DNA from: Zygaena filipendulae
Taxonomy: Eukaryota > Arthropoda > Insecta > Lepidoptera > Zygaenidae
Assembly: GCA_907165275.2 (NCBI GenBank)
Contig: OU015674.1
Location: 8,271,001-8,335,000 of the forward strand
DNA length: 64,000 nt
Reading direction: 5' to 3'
Under the pieces are notes generated by a model, which saw nothing but the letters and a program-made list of their open reading frames with translations, was not told the origin of the DNA and made no database searches. How positions within the stretch are numbered: position 1 is the stretch's first letter; every line of letters starts with the position of its first letter. Of this stretch, positions 47,078 through 59,833 are shown piece after piece. The position numbers and the translations under genes are program-made.

Positions 47078-48435
47078 CATAGATTTGTGGTTTTATGGCT
47101 CTACCGTTTTGACCAGTTTTTGACGGTGATTCTGCCAATGTCAAAGTTTGAAGGGACACAGTTTAGAAGAAGGTTGACGAGTGAAAGCTGTATCGAAAAC
47201 ACGCGTGTCACGTTGTCTTCGTTATTTCAGTCACTTTTCAGCATCTATTTTGGACCCTGAGCAGGAAACTGGCTTTCAAGAGAGCCATGTTTTAACTTGG
47301 GGAACAATCTAACATTGTTATTGGCGTTTCGCCATAATTGAAGAAGTAGATGAAGAGATTTGTAATAATAAGAAACATTGTCATTGGCAAATTATAATTA
47401 TAGACGCCATTATTAAAGAAGAAGAAGAAGAAGAAACTTTGTCTCTTTGACAACTACGTTGACAACTTGACATTGACTCATAGGTAGATACACAGAGCAG
47501 ATAGATAGCAGATAGGTACAGAGTTTTTAGCGGGAATCAGAGATGGCGATTCTTCGTAAATTGTTAAAAATGATTTTGTTGTTTATTACGGTGCTGTTTT
47601 GAACAAAAAAATTCGCGATGGTTACTTTTTATGCGCTCAGCAAGATCTATCTATACTAGGTATTATAAAAGAGTAGAATCCGCGATTCTGTACATTGAAT
47701 ATTTTTACCTAAAATTGAGAGGGGTGATAAAAGAAGAGTAACCAAGCCAAAAAAAAGAGCCGACGCTGCCCCGACGGGCGGCGTCGGCTCCGCCCTGACG
47801 ATCCGCGCGGTCGGACGCAGTTACCTCTGCTGCCTCCTCTTCGGAGAAGCAGCAAGAGAAGGCTTACTAGGGAGGCGGAGGGTGTCACTTGACGCTTTTT
47901 ACGTAGGTAGGTAGTAATATTCTGTATTCTTTGATGGTATTAGAAATAAATTACTTTTTACTAGGGTACTTGCATTAAATTTACAATAAGTAATTGTGTC
48001 AATATTTCAAAAATAGAGCCTTAGAAAAGCGTTATGGTGAAAGATTTACAAAAAAAAATTCAATAGTTTCCAAAATATTCAACTTTTAATTTTGTGAAAC
48101 GGAACGTTGCAACGAAACACCAATCACAGCCACGCATAACATGTTACGTCACTTATATTTTTTTTAAGAAAAAAATATCCTTTTCAGCGAAGGCAAAAGA
48201 AGCTACGTGCATAGAGTCAACATATACATATTTACTATAAAAACTCCCACCATCCTGACTTCTGCCAGCTTTAATTTCACTATCTATGAAACGTATTTAA
48301 TAAGATATACTTAATTAATGGCAAAAACGATAGTATAATTTGATTTTTAATTTTTTTATTACAATTTCAAAATTATTTATACAAAAAAATCAGAGCTACC
48401 TGAGCTCGCCACCTATTTTAGAAGTTAATATAAGT
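47078..48435. other. Non-coding stretch upstream of Pur-alpha
   Basis: AT-rich. Contains a strong GC hairpin (47757-47790: GAGCCGACGC ... GCGTCGGCTC) in a short GC-rich patch that runs to about 47890. No gene recognised. Confidence 0.55.
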
Positions 48436-48440
48436 CCAGG

Positions 48441-48581
48441 GGTCGATTTTTGAATCGCTCGAATTACTTTCACGCACGGAATCGCGAATTCACGCGCGAA
48501 TCCTCATACATTTTTTGCATTCACGCGTGAATCTTGCAATTCCGTGAGCGAATAGTAATTCGAGCGATTCAAAAATCGACC
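48441..48581. mobile_element. Palindromic 141-bp element
   Basis: GGTCGATTTTTGAATCGCTC at the left and its exact inverse at the right; the inner sequence (CACGCGTGAATC, AATTCACGCGCGAATC) is nearly symmetrical too. The whole forms one long hairpin. Confidence 0.85.
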
Positions 48582-48594
48582 TCCAGACTACATT

Positions 48595-48643
48595 ACGTCT
48601 TGGCTCAGAAGAATATGCTTAGTTATTCTTCTGAGCGTCTTGG
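48595..48643. repeat. 32-bp hairpin between 8-bp direct repeats
   Basis: CTCAGAAGAATA (loop TGCTTAGT) TATTCTTCTGAG at 48604-48635, flanked on both sides by CGTCTTGG. Confidence 0.85.
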
Positions 48644-48709
48644 TATCAACGACGATGAAATCAAGCTCCCTAGCTATAAATCCCTTTATTTGTGTTAAAT
48701 TAAACCTAG

Positions 48710-49333
48710 TGTGAATAGTGATTTAGGTATTCTGTACTAATATATTAAAATTGATTAATATTATTATGATTCTTATGCTATGTATTGTGATTCTTAATTT
48801 AAATAATTATACCAATGTTTATTAAAGTGATTTAAATTGCATTTCCATGGCCAATTCATATTTAATAACTGGCAACATTGTGAATTCATAGACTGTAGAG
48901 TAAATAAAATGTTATTTGAGATAGCGGGAAAAACGCGCGGGAGAACATGTTTACATAATGGCAGCAACAAAGGATCGGGTCAGTGGTGCTGGTGATTTCC
49001 TAGATGGAAGACATCATAACATCGAAAGTTAAGTATTGGTAGACAGTTTTGGCTCTATTTAATGCTTGTAATAATAATTGTGATTACTGTATTGTTCTCA
49101 TAAAATATACTGTTCAAGCTTAACTTTAGCTTCAGAGATTTGATTACTTTGTGTGTAACATGTTTTGAGATTCCTATTGCTTATCTATACTGGCTTTGAT
49201 TATTATAGAATTTGATACAAATTATATAAAGGAGTTTTTATTATAATTGGTAATACAGACACAAAGGAATAGTTTTGTTAAAATCAGGTTGTTTTATTTA
49301 CTAGGTATCCTTACTAATGCTAATAATTTAACA
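48710..49333 (+). repeat. 5' LTR (624 bp)
   Basis: Starts TGTGAATAGTGATTTAGG, ends GCTAATAATTTAACA. Contains AATAAAATG near 48903. Confidence 0.93.
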
Positions 49334-51570
49334 TTTCAGAAGTGGGATTATTAAGGATTCAAGCAGCCAAAGCATTCTCGGAGTCCTGTTAAACGAAACG
49401 ACGGTCATGGATCACTTCCAGATCCTGGGCGCCATGGCGGCCTAGAGATACGCCTTCTCCACGGGCCGTGAGAAATAAAGAATCTTCACAACTGGATGAT
49501 ACTGGTAGGATCGCTCCATATTATAGTAACGTCTTGGTTAAACCCGTATTTTTCCCGAATTCGATTTTGAGAAATCGGAATTGCCGGTATTACAATGGCT
49601 TAATAAAATCTTGATAAAATCGAACATCTAAGGGCAATACATGGTTGGAACGATGATGGAAAAGTTATTATGTGCAGTCACGTTTGACTGGATTGGCTAA
49701 GTTGTGGCACAAGACTTTGCGTTCTTATGAATTTACATGGCATAAATAGAAACAAAAGATTTTAGAGGCATTCCCTGACAATATCGATTACACGGGTTAA
49801 TTTAGATACTCGAGATTGCTCGCTAAAACTTGTCTTATTGCTTCCATCAGATATTTTTGTAAAAGGTTTTGGAGGTAGTCCAATAAAAGTATGAAGGTTT
49901 GAAGTCCTGGAGATTTTTTTTTCTTATAGGAATATATCAATGCTTATAAGTCTAAAAATGTGAGATTATGCGCGGGTATTCAATTACAGCATTTCTTCTT
50001 TAGTGCGCTTAGTAGCGGAGTATACTCGTGGTTATTGTGGTAGCGGTAAATCTTTCTTAATAATTTGTAGTGGAATTACACAATATTTAACTTGATGTTA
50101 ATTAATGCAGTAGTAACTCTATTTAACCATTGAGCTTTTGAAGAAAATAGATAGGTAAAGGTACTTTCTGTGAAATTATTCTTTAATCCTCCTGTAATTT
50201 AAACAATTTAATTAAACGTAATATGCATTTGTATAACACATTAAAAGGTTGCGATTCGAGTGTGGTCTCTAAGTTAGTTTTCAAATTCGAATCTTGTTTA
50301 AAACAATAGTCACAGTTTTCTTTTTGATTATATGCCAACATTCATTAATAATACTTAAATAGATACGTATAGAGAACAAAATCAGTTTTAGAGTATTATC
50401 ATAATTTACCTTCAACGATAAGTAATATTTTACTGCTAGGTGCCTACTATCCCCCGCGATTCAACCCGCGAAATTTCTTTACATCCGGATAAAATGTACC
50501 TACCTTATTGCCTATTTCACTTTTATCCATACCTAACCTATTAAAATATCTGTTTCCCCGCTGATTTCCCAGCGTGAATTTTGATATTTCGGCAGGAATT
50601 CTTTGTTTGGAAATGGAAAGTACGTGTCACTCCTGTGCTGTGTCAGTATCTTTTATAAAGGAATTTTAAGAATCTGGTCAGTAGTACCAGAGACTACCCA
50701 CTACATCCAAACTTACAAAGTTTGCAAACTTATATAACTTTACCTCCGTATATTATCTGATAGGCGCCAATAAGGACATAAGATCCATTTTTGTTTGTTT
50801 CCTTGGTTGTTTGTAATGGATAGACTTCTTTCTTTTCTTCAACTAGAACTTGTCCATAAGGTGTCAAAGCATAGTCAGATTACATACAATTGTTCTAAAT
50901 AGACTCTGAGACCGATACAATCTCGACAGACGAGTCAGGTGGATAGCATAGAAGAATTTATAGTTAATTTTGGGTTTGGTGCGCTTGCGATCTCTCGGTA
51001 CGTTTCTGATCGTTTGGCGGTTGGGAAGCAGTCCCTTATTCATACTTTTAAAAAAAATTAATGTACCTATGTGTTGTGTCAAATAAAGTTCTTTCAATGT
51101 CAATTTAATCTAGGTACTTGAGGGAAAAAGAATTTACTCTACCAATTGTGTAAGGAATAACTAGCTGGTTAACTAGTTAAAGCGATTTTGATTATTGGAT
51201 TTAATTACTAATGGATTAGGTACAAAAATTAAATACTGGAATATATGGTCATATACCTGATGTACCTATACTAAAGTAATGGTTAAAAGTGGTTGATAAT
51301 CTAAGTGATGAATGGTATAAAAGTAATAAATGGAATAATTAAATGGATCTCTGGTATTAATGAATAAATTGGACTAAATGAATAAAATATTGGTAAAAAT
51401 GGAATTACTTGAATAATTGGATAAATTGGATTAAAAAAAAAATATGGTTGAAAATAAAATGGTTATAAATAATGGAATAATAATGAATGGTTATAAATTA
51501 TGGTTGAAAATAAAATGGTTATAAATAATGGAATAATAATGAATGGTTATAAATTATGGTTGAAAATAAG
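49334..51570. other. Interior of the LTR element, left part
   Basis: AT-rich, no coding content. A Helitron-like minus-strand scrap is at 50447-50480. 51440-51560 has a 58-bp unit (GGTTATAAATAATGGAATAA...) repeated twice. Confidence 0.6.
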
Positions 51571-51576
51571 GAAGGA

Positions 51577-52113
51577 CTGTACATTAAGCACCCTCGATTT
51601 TTAATAGTTACAATTTTTTTTTGGATAGAATAGTGTGTTTATAGTGTATTTCTCAAATCCGCAAATTACGGAAATTCATAATTTTCGAGAAAAAAAAATA
51701 ATAAAAACCTTACTCAATTTACGATAATATTTTGACTATGGCGCTTCGCCGGCCGCTACCGCGGCACGCTCGCTGCGCTCGCTCGGCTCGCGCGACTTCG
51801 TCAACAGCGCAAACCTAACCTAACCAACTCAAGTTTAACAAATTTTCATTTTCATTAGCAAATTATAATAATCAAAGATAATAAATAATATAATCACTTT
51901 ATTCGAATGTAAAACGAAACAATTCTTACAAAGTCAATGGCAAATGGTTGACACATCGCGGAGTTTTGTATGAAATTGTGAAACTTTAGTATTTTTTTTC
52001 TCGAAAACGATGAGTTTCCGTAATTAGGGATTTTATGTGAAGTTATATTAAGCAAAGTCCCACACACATAAAAAATATGAAGCTCTAAATCGCGGGTGCT
52101 TATTGTACAGTTG
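51577..52113. mobile_element. MITE with ~120-bp imperfect inverted ends
   Basis: Left ACTGTACATTAAGCACCC, right GGGTGCTTATTGTACAGT, each continuing inward to TTTTCGAGAAAAAAAA / its inverse. The centre has a GC-rich patch (GCTCGCTGCGCTCGCTCGGC) and CCTAACCTAACC. Inside the LTR element. Confidence 0.82.
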
Positions 52114-52184
52114 AGCCGAAAATAATGGAGATAAAGAGTGTGAAATAAATTTATTTATTTATATATATATTTATTTATTGATTA

Positions 52185-52475
52185 CTAGCTGTGCCCCGCG
52201 ATTTTGCTCGCGTGGATTTCGGAGTTCCCGTAGGAACTAATTTTTGGAAATAAATGTAGCCAAGTTACTCCTTATAACATCAGCTAGGAAGCTGTGAAGG
52301 GTGGATGTTTTATGGGTGTTGTCATAATAACTGTAATTATGTTGACGTCAAAGAGTCATATTATGGACCAAATTTGAATAAATGATTTGACTTTGACGAT
52401 TTGCCAGTGAAAGTCCAGTTAAGATCGATCCAGCCGTTTTAGAGATTACTCGGAACAGACAGACATATAAGTAGG
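52185..52475 (-). mobile_element. Helitron-like copy
   Basis: ACTAGCTGTGCCCCGCGATT at the left, then GGAGTTCCCGTAGGAACT; body to about 52475 (CCGTTTTAGAGATTACTC). Confidence 0.75.
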
Positions 52476-53195
52476 TGCCATATTATAATTATACTTATTT
52501 TCATATTATGCATTTATTAAATAGCTTTTAATTTTGAGTTACAAACAGACACATAAATTTTATTTATAATTATGTATGTATGGATTATTGTATTTTTATA
52601 TTTTATTTTGTTATATTATTATATTTTCCAGTCTGGGCGTGAATATATAATATACTATATCTATAGTGTAATATGGACATATGTAATAATATGTAGTAAG
52701 TACCTATAGGTATACCAAGTTTGCTTGGTTGCCATGACACAAGCTTATAGCTTAGTGTGGGGTCAAGACGCTTATCTGTGTGTTGTGAAGTGGATTATTA
52801 TTATTATGGGAATTTGGATTTTTGAATTCTTCTCAGCTAGACCGGTATTAATTGGCAACCACGGGCCAAAGCCAAGTGGAGGTTAGTTTAAGTGGAAGTA
52901 TTAAGAGTTGTGTGGTCATCAGTTTGGAGGAGTTTGCGGACGATTCGACATGTATTTATTACCGCCTTCTGCATAATAATGTAAGTGTACCTAGGTAATT
53001 GGAGGGTAGCGAAGGGTTGGTGCAGTTGACAAGGGATTTCAGATGGTGGTAGTACAACAGGGATGAAGGTAATATTCTGTAATTTCCACATTTTTTGCTA
53101 TTTCGTTTTGAGGTCAGTATATTTTGTAAGCTTTCAGATATTGTGCTCTACAGCCTGTGGGTTGAATTCCCTAGAACACTGTCAGGTATGTATTT

Positions 53196-53830
53196 TTAAT
53201 AAGAAATTGGTTCATTCGTCCTCAGTTTAGATTTGCTTGCAAGTTTCTGATGAATAATCTTAGCAACCTGGTCGTAGCGGTGTTTATAATCTTTTTGTAC
53301 TGTTGACTTGCAGACACTTATGAGATGCTGTATCGTTTCCGGGGCACCGTTACATTTTCTGCAGCTGTCATTTGATATATTATGGACTTTTAGTATATGC
53401 TTTTGGTAGTTTCGTGTTTCGATGACTTGGTCTTGAATGGCAAGCATAAATCCTTCTGTTTCGGGAAACAGTTCACCCCAAGTAAGCCAGGCATTGGATG
53501 CTTCCTTATCGACGTTAGACTTGCACAAATTTTGCTGGTGTTATCTATGCATACCCTTTTGAGTCCACTCTTGTATTTTTAGTTGTCGATCTGTTATTGT
53601 TTAGATTGATTGAAGCCCAAGTACTTGTCTCTTTTTCATTAAGCGAAGGTATCTGTTGGCCAGTCTGCATCTAAAAGGTAATATGACCCGACGTTTTTCC
53701 TTTGAAAAAGTTTCCGTAAGATCAGCCAAATAACATAGGTCTGGTTAAACTTTTCATCAGCTTGTTCATTACTTCCTGCAGCATAGTATTTTGAGAGATT
53801 TCCCATTTTCGTTGAATTTAAAATAGGATA
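53196..53830 (-). pseudogene. LINE reverse-transcriptase C-terminal remnant
   Basis: The minus-strand frame 53528-53196 reads NAWLTWGELFPETEGFMLAI, then IQDQVIETRNYQKHI and the Cys/His part CRKCNGAPETIQHLISVC, ending at a stop. This is the C-terminal region common in lepidopteran LINE ORF2 proteins, downstream of the polymerase core. Upstream to about 53830, LPFRCRLANRYLRLMKKRQV-type fragments continue in broken frames. The copy is decayed and lies inside the LTR element. Confidence 0.75.
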
Positions 53831-54189
53831 GAATACTCTTTATTGTATACAAGAATAATTTTAGTGTGGTAACAAAATAAAAATTTATAAATAAAGGCAT
53901 ACAAAAGGCTATCTTATCGCTTTACTAGCGATCTTTTCCAGACAACCTTTGGGTGGACAGGACAAAAACAGTAAATTTATATGTTGATTTGGTATATTAT
54001 ATGTATAGGTGAAACGAATCATAAAATAATATAGAAGAGACACATAGAAAAGACATACACAAAAAAATGGATATACATAGATACACGCATAGATATAAAA
54101 TATACACATAGAAAATATATACGTACAATATTTATGGGTATAAATACTAATTTTATAAATGCGTTTAAACACAGATGCATACTATAAAT

Positions 54190-54714
54190 AATAAGGTTAC
54201 ACTACAGCGAGTCACGATCCATGTGTGAGGTAGAAAGTCTTCACCAGGCTCTTAAAGGTGGGTAGTGATTTGGCCTATTCGCACCTCTACAGGTAGCGGA
54301 TTCCACAAGCGGACTGCTTGTACAGAGAAGGAATAATCATAAAAGTTGGTTCTAGGGGCAGGAATCATAAGAAGTAAGTTCTGGGATGATCGAACAGGCA
54401 GAAGAAGAAGAAATACGAAAGAAGAAAATTGAAAGAAAATTGAAGAAAATTGAATTGAAAGATTGAAATACGAAGAGGTCTTTTAGGTAGTTGGGGGAAG
54501 GTGGATTGAACAGTATGCTATATAGAAGGAAGAGGACATGCGCATTCCGGCGAAGGCAAATCGGTAGCCACTTGAGCTTGGTACGAAATTCGGAGACATG
54601 GTCATATTTGCGTAGACCAAATATGAACCGGATACATAGATTCTGGAGGCGCTCAAGTTTATTTAGCTGCTCCTCGCTAATGTCAGTAAAGCAGGTATCG
54701 GCATAGTCGATCAT
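54190..54714 (-). pseudogene. Jockey-type LINE remnant, 3' end of ORF2
   Basis: Frame 54714-54352 starts MIDYADTCFTDISEEQLNKL followed by ERLQNLCIRFIFGLRKYDHV and LKWLPICLRRNAHVLFLLYS, the thumb/C-terminal pattern of Jockey/CR1-like reverse transcriptases (LERLQNxCIRFI...LRWLPI). Then it is broken: APRTNFYDYSFSVQAVRLWN and PLPVEVRIGQI follow in a shifted frame down to about 54190. The run of AAGAAGAAGAAAT marks a slippage-prone spot. Inside the LTR element. Confidence 0.85.
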
Positions 54715-55046
54715 TGGTAAAAGGAGTGATTGTGCTAACGCAACTTTAGTAGCAGTTGGAACTTGGAAGAAAATTACGTAATCGTCTAAGCGAGTCCGCA
54801 GATAAAATATTTGATAAATGGTTCAATGCTAAACATTATTGTTAATATTATTGGTTATTAAGGAATAAAATAAAATCTTATTATGGATAATAGATAGAAG
54901 TTAAGTGGAAGTTGGTGGAACTTAGTAACATAGATTGGATAAAAAAAGAATCATGGTTTGAATTTGTGTTACATTTAGATAAAGTGAAATTATTTTTACA
55001 AAACCTTTTTACTTTGCAGGGTCGCAAAGATGTCAGGATGGGCGAG

Positions 55047-55670
55047 TGTGAATAGTGATTTAGGTATTCTGTACTAATATATTAAAATTGATTAATATTA
55101 TTATGATTCTTATGCTATGTATTGTGATTCTTAATTTAAATAATTATACCAATGTTTATTAAAGTGATTTAAATTGCATTTCCATGGCCAATTCATATTT
55201 AATAACTGGCAACATTGTGAATTCATAGACTGTAGAGTAAATAAAATGTTATTTGAGATAGCGGGAAAAACGCGCGGGAGAACATGTTTACATAATGGCA
55301 GCAACAAAGGATCGGGTCAGTGGTGCTGGTGATTTCCTAGATGGAAGACATCATAACATCGAAAGTTAAGTATTGGTAGACAGTTTTGGCTCTATTTAAT
55401 GCTTGTAATAATAATTGTGATTACTGTATTGTTCTCATAAAATATACTGTTCAAGCTTAACTTTAGCTTCAGAGATTTGATTACTTTGTGTGTAACATGT
55501 TTTGAGATTCCTATTGCTTATCTATACTGGCTTTGATTATTATAGAATTTGATACAAATTATATAAAGGAGTTTTTATTATAATTGGTAATACAGACACA
55601 AAGGAATAGTTTTGTTAAAATCAGGTTGTTTTATTTACTAGGTATCCTTACTAATGCTAATAATTTAACA
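55047..55670 (+). repeat. 3' LTR (624 bp)
   Basis: Same as 48710-49333; followed by CTAG, the target duplication. Confidence 0.93.
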
Positions 55671-55674
55671 CTAG

Positions 55675-57299
55675 TGATTACCTTCTCTCTGATTAAACCT
55701 GTTCGGGGAAGACAAAGGAAACTTAATCCATACAGCCACTTCAGATGTTTTCTTCTTGTTCTGAAGTTATTTAAATCAAAATGCATTGGTGAGATGCATT
55801 TCGATGCTTCACCGGAACTTTTCACATAAATCGTCATAGTTGAACTTTAAAAGGACGCTCTGTCGAAAGTTGTAATATAGCAAAACGATAATCTCCCGTC
55901 GAACGCCTCATTTCATCTTACTAACCTGTATCTGCACACTGTTCATCACTAATCGACCACTATTATGCAAATTCCACCATATTAACACAATATGAATTAC
56001 GATAAACTAATTTGTAAAACAAAGAAATAAAACTGACGTCTATTTCTGCTAAAATCCCGCCAAAAGTCCCCTTTACGATTTTAATTCTCTCTGACTTCAA
56101 AAAAAGAGTACCTATATAAGCATGATTTTATACACAGTTCTTTTTATTTCATCACATCTGTTTGTGACTTACTCTACCTACCTTTATTCACTATCCCTAT
56201 ACCCATTTATTTATCTAACAGTGCTGTGCAGTGCTGTGACGAAAAATTGAACTGCACAGGCATTAAGTGCATAGTTAACGAGAAAATTACGGTATGTTTT
56301 AATTATATTTTAATCTGAATTGCTTCGAGAAAAGGATACCTACCTACGGCAGCTGTGCCTTTGTATTTTAACCAACTTAAAAAAGAAAGTCCTATGTTCG
56401 ACATAGCGTTTTTTTATGTTCACCGATTACTCGAAGATGGCTGCAACGATCACAACGATTTGGAAAATATTTTTTTTATTTGAAAGAGTCCGAGATCCCG
56501 TCGCGTTGTCGTCAAGTCAGAATCTTTATGCTACTGCTCCACCTGCGTTAACGTTAACGTTGATGTTAATGTCCAACTACGCGTTAATTAAGGTATTAAA
56601 ATACGTGTTGGCTACATTTAGTTTGCAACGTGCCGTTAAGCGTTAATTTGTAGTGAAATAACGAGTTAACACAAAATGAAGGTCGAAGCTTCAAACAGCT
56701 GTTTTTTTTTTGCAATGGAGGTAGAAGCAGCTGTAATTTTAGACCATTCCATTGTCGTATTTTTATTGTTCCCGCCAAAACAAAGTTAATACGGTCTTGC
56801 TCCGCGCATGCGCCACGCAGAGTGAGAATTGAGAAGGCGTTAATGTAGCTAACACTCAGAACAAAGAGCACACACCGCTTAGTGCGCTAAATAACGCGCT
56901 AAAACCCTTTGATGTATCCAAAAAACCGACACCCGAGCTATCACTTAACGTTTAACGTCATTAGTAATGCCGTTAGTAAGTTAACCCGTTAAAATGTTGG
57001 CCACATCTACGTAATGCCTTGATTAGCGCACTTTACGCGTTAACACGCAGGTGTAGCAGTAGCATTATAGTAAATCTACCTATACTAATAATAGCTATAT
57101 TCCTCGGGGGACAGCTAGTTATAGGTGTAGGTGTAGCTAGCTCACAAGAAGTGAAACAACAATTTTAATATTACAAATGACTATAATTTTGTCACAATTT
57201 TTCCATACAATGTTAATAACTTTTTTTTACCTTAATCGCTATTTATAATACATTACTTATAGTTACGTGTATTATTTAAAATTCTTCCTGTTTAATCAC
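55675..57299. other. Non-coding stretch right of the LTR element
   Basis: Contains a fragment of the 40600-41475 repeat family (56380-56470), a scrap of Helitron-like tail at 57095-57120 (CGGGGGACAGCTAGT) and many GTTAAC words between 56530 and 57050. No gene. Confidence 0.6.
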
Positions 57300-59427
57300 T
57301 AATTAAGTATATTATTCCACGGATTCAGTTTTTTGATTGAGACATTATTATAATTATATAATTAATAGTTTATATAAATAAAAAACTCACAAAGGACCAT
57401 TACGAATACGTAGAAAGTCGAAAGAAATGTTCGCGAACCGTCCCGATTACTTCGTTTACGTTATTAATAAAGAATTATGTTACACTATAATGTAATTCGA
57501 TTAGATCTTATTATAGCTACTAAAAATATTTTTTTCACTTAGTACAACTACGAGAAGTATCGTCAAAACTGTACAAACGTATTATGTAAGTATCGAGTGG
57601 CCGCGTCGCTCCGCACTCACCGACGCGGCGGGTGTAATTAGCGTATGTATTAGTTATAATAATTATAATTTAAATATAATAGTAAACGATAAATTGTACT
57701 TATAATCTTTTACAATTACAACGTGTGTTTATGCGGGTCGCGCGAGGGCGCGGCGCTGCTCACGTCACGTGTGACACTCTGCTACACTTTGATGTCATTT
57801 TCATTGAAAAGTATACAATTTAACATTCAATTATTTCAGAAAAGTTACAATATCAAAGTTATACATAATATTTATAAGTTGATGTAAGTATAACAGCAAA
57901 TATAATAGTATCAATTATTTTCATACACCTACTGATAGGTAATAATAAAACAACAGATAGTGTCTGTCCAATAAGAATTGATAATATTATATTATATATT
58001 ATTTATTATTAAAATCGATCAGTTTAAAAAATCATAGCAACGCTATAGTTTCATAAGGTTATGTGCTGTAAGACACGTCTCGAACATGGTTTTTCAGTGT
58101 ACCTACGCCGTATTTATACTTGTAAAGTTTTTCGTATGAAATCGGTGAATGATATGTTTTATGGCAGCGCCGCGCCCGCCAACTAAAAGTACTAACAATG
58201 AAGCACCGTCGTCGGGCGAATGCGAGATGAACGAGTCTGAGGCGAGCGGCTGCGGCCGGTCGCGGTCGCTCCTCGCCAGTTGCTTGTTTTAAAACAATCG
58301 TTAATGCATAGAAACACACCGTCAGGTGGTCGGCGACAGCGCGTCAACTCGAAGGTGGTGGCTATAGCCGACAGCCGACAGTGCCCTCCCGCCGCGCAGC
58401 CCGCACTCGGCAGGGCCGGAGGCCGGAGATGGCACGGCTCGCCCGCTAAGTTAGTCAGAAAGGATTTATCGAACTGCCAGATTCGTATGCGTAGTTAGGG
58501 CAACCGACAGGTGAAAATTGCAAGTCTTTATTTAGAAACCAAGCTATATATCGCCTGGATACAACTGGATCTATGCAAACGCTTGTTATGTTATCTTTTC
58601 TAAAAACGCTTGTTTTTAGAAGAAAAAAAAGATAAAATACGTTTTCGGTGCGTTTTTCTCAATTTTACATAACGCGATGAAAAAAATGGCTACTTTATGG
58701 TACACAATGATTTTAAATGTAATCATAGGCACACAATTGATTAAAGAATCAAAACAGCGTTTTTTCTTAAAGCTGTTGGTCTTCCTAAAAATAAATAAAT
58801 AACTAAATAAATAACTAATAATTTTAAGCTGAAGTTACTTTTTTGTAATAATGGACGTTTTCGTAAGTACTAATCCGACTCGGTAGTCGACAGACTTTCT
58901 GACTATCTTTATAGTAAATTAGGCATCTGTGGGGTGTTCTTTCGGGCTTAATCTACCATTATGGGCGTGCCGTGGACTCTGCGGTCTGTACATGTGAGTA
59001 GTGAGTACCTACGGTTGTATTATATGTAAAGTACTATGAACAAACTTAAACGAGAGCAGATAAATAAACAGAAAATAAAATTCTATATGGATTCTGCTGA
59101 CACTACAGGTCCGTTTGTATCTACAGACATTGAGCGTGCTAGACACGTTCTGAGGCAGACAAAATAATATTCTTCTATAGAGTGCGTTAACGCATTTATA
59201 TCGATCGTAGCACGGCCGCGCAGACACGGGCAGACACGGGCGCATAAAGAATATTTTGTCTCGTGGTTCATTTCTGTACGTATCTATGGCTTCATGTCGA
59301 GCCGGGGGAATAGAGCATCGGAACTGTGCAGCCGTCTTTGGTAAATAAATGGTGTCTTTTGGTTTCTGCCCTAGCACATGTCTGCCATCGCATTTCTGTA
59401 GATATAAACGGACCTTTAAGAGTTGTG

Positions 59428-59527
59428 CTGATAGATGGGCGGGTCAACCGGCTGCTTGGAACGAAGCCCGATAAAAGCCTGCTTTTGTCGGGTTTAATCC
59501 CAAGCAGCGGGTTGGTTTTCCATCTTT
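59428..59527. mobile_element. Palindromic MITE, AACCCG family, copy 3
   Basis: TAGATGGGCGGGTCAACCGG and its inverse CGGGTTGGTTTTCCATCT frame an inner AAGCCTGCTTTTGTCGGG segment; the best kept of the three copies. Confidence 0.78.
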
Positions 59528-59833
59528 ACATGCATTTTGCTCATCGACAGTTAACATTTCTCGCCGACCGGCCGAGGCTCGAACAAAAACAATCAATCAA
59601 CTTACGAGAAACAGTGTACTGTGAACAACAAACGAGTACAAATAGTTAAGTACAACAACACAGTTCGTCTAATTAAGTAATAATAGAATTGAGCTAGAAC
59701 AAGCCCCCTCCCCCGCGATTAGCGCTACATAGATACACACACACATGCGCACGTTACAAGTATCCCGGCGCCGACTTATTTATTTTATTGCTTTCCATTG
59801 GAGACTCCGTCGTCCACGGGCACCTATTGCTAT

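Larger units (their letters stand above)
48710..55670 (+). mobile_element. LTR retrotransposon derivative (6,961 bp) with no gag-pol of its own
   Basis: Two 624-bp direct repeats, 48710-49333 and 55047-55670, both TG...CA, at a constant offset of 6,337 bp, with no difference that I can see. A 4-bp target duplication CTAG flanks them (48706-48709, 55671-55674). Upstream of the right LTR is a polypurine-like GGATGGGCGAG; right after the left LTR is TTTCAGAAGTGGGATT, whose CAGAAGTGGGATT resembles the primer site used by elements primed with a Leu-type tRNA. The 5.7-kb interior holds no retroviral-type gag or pol frame but fragments of two LINEs, a MITE and a Helitron-like tail. Superfamily unassigned. 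Confidence 0.9.
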
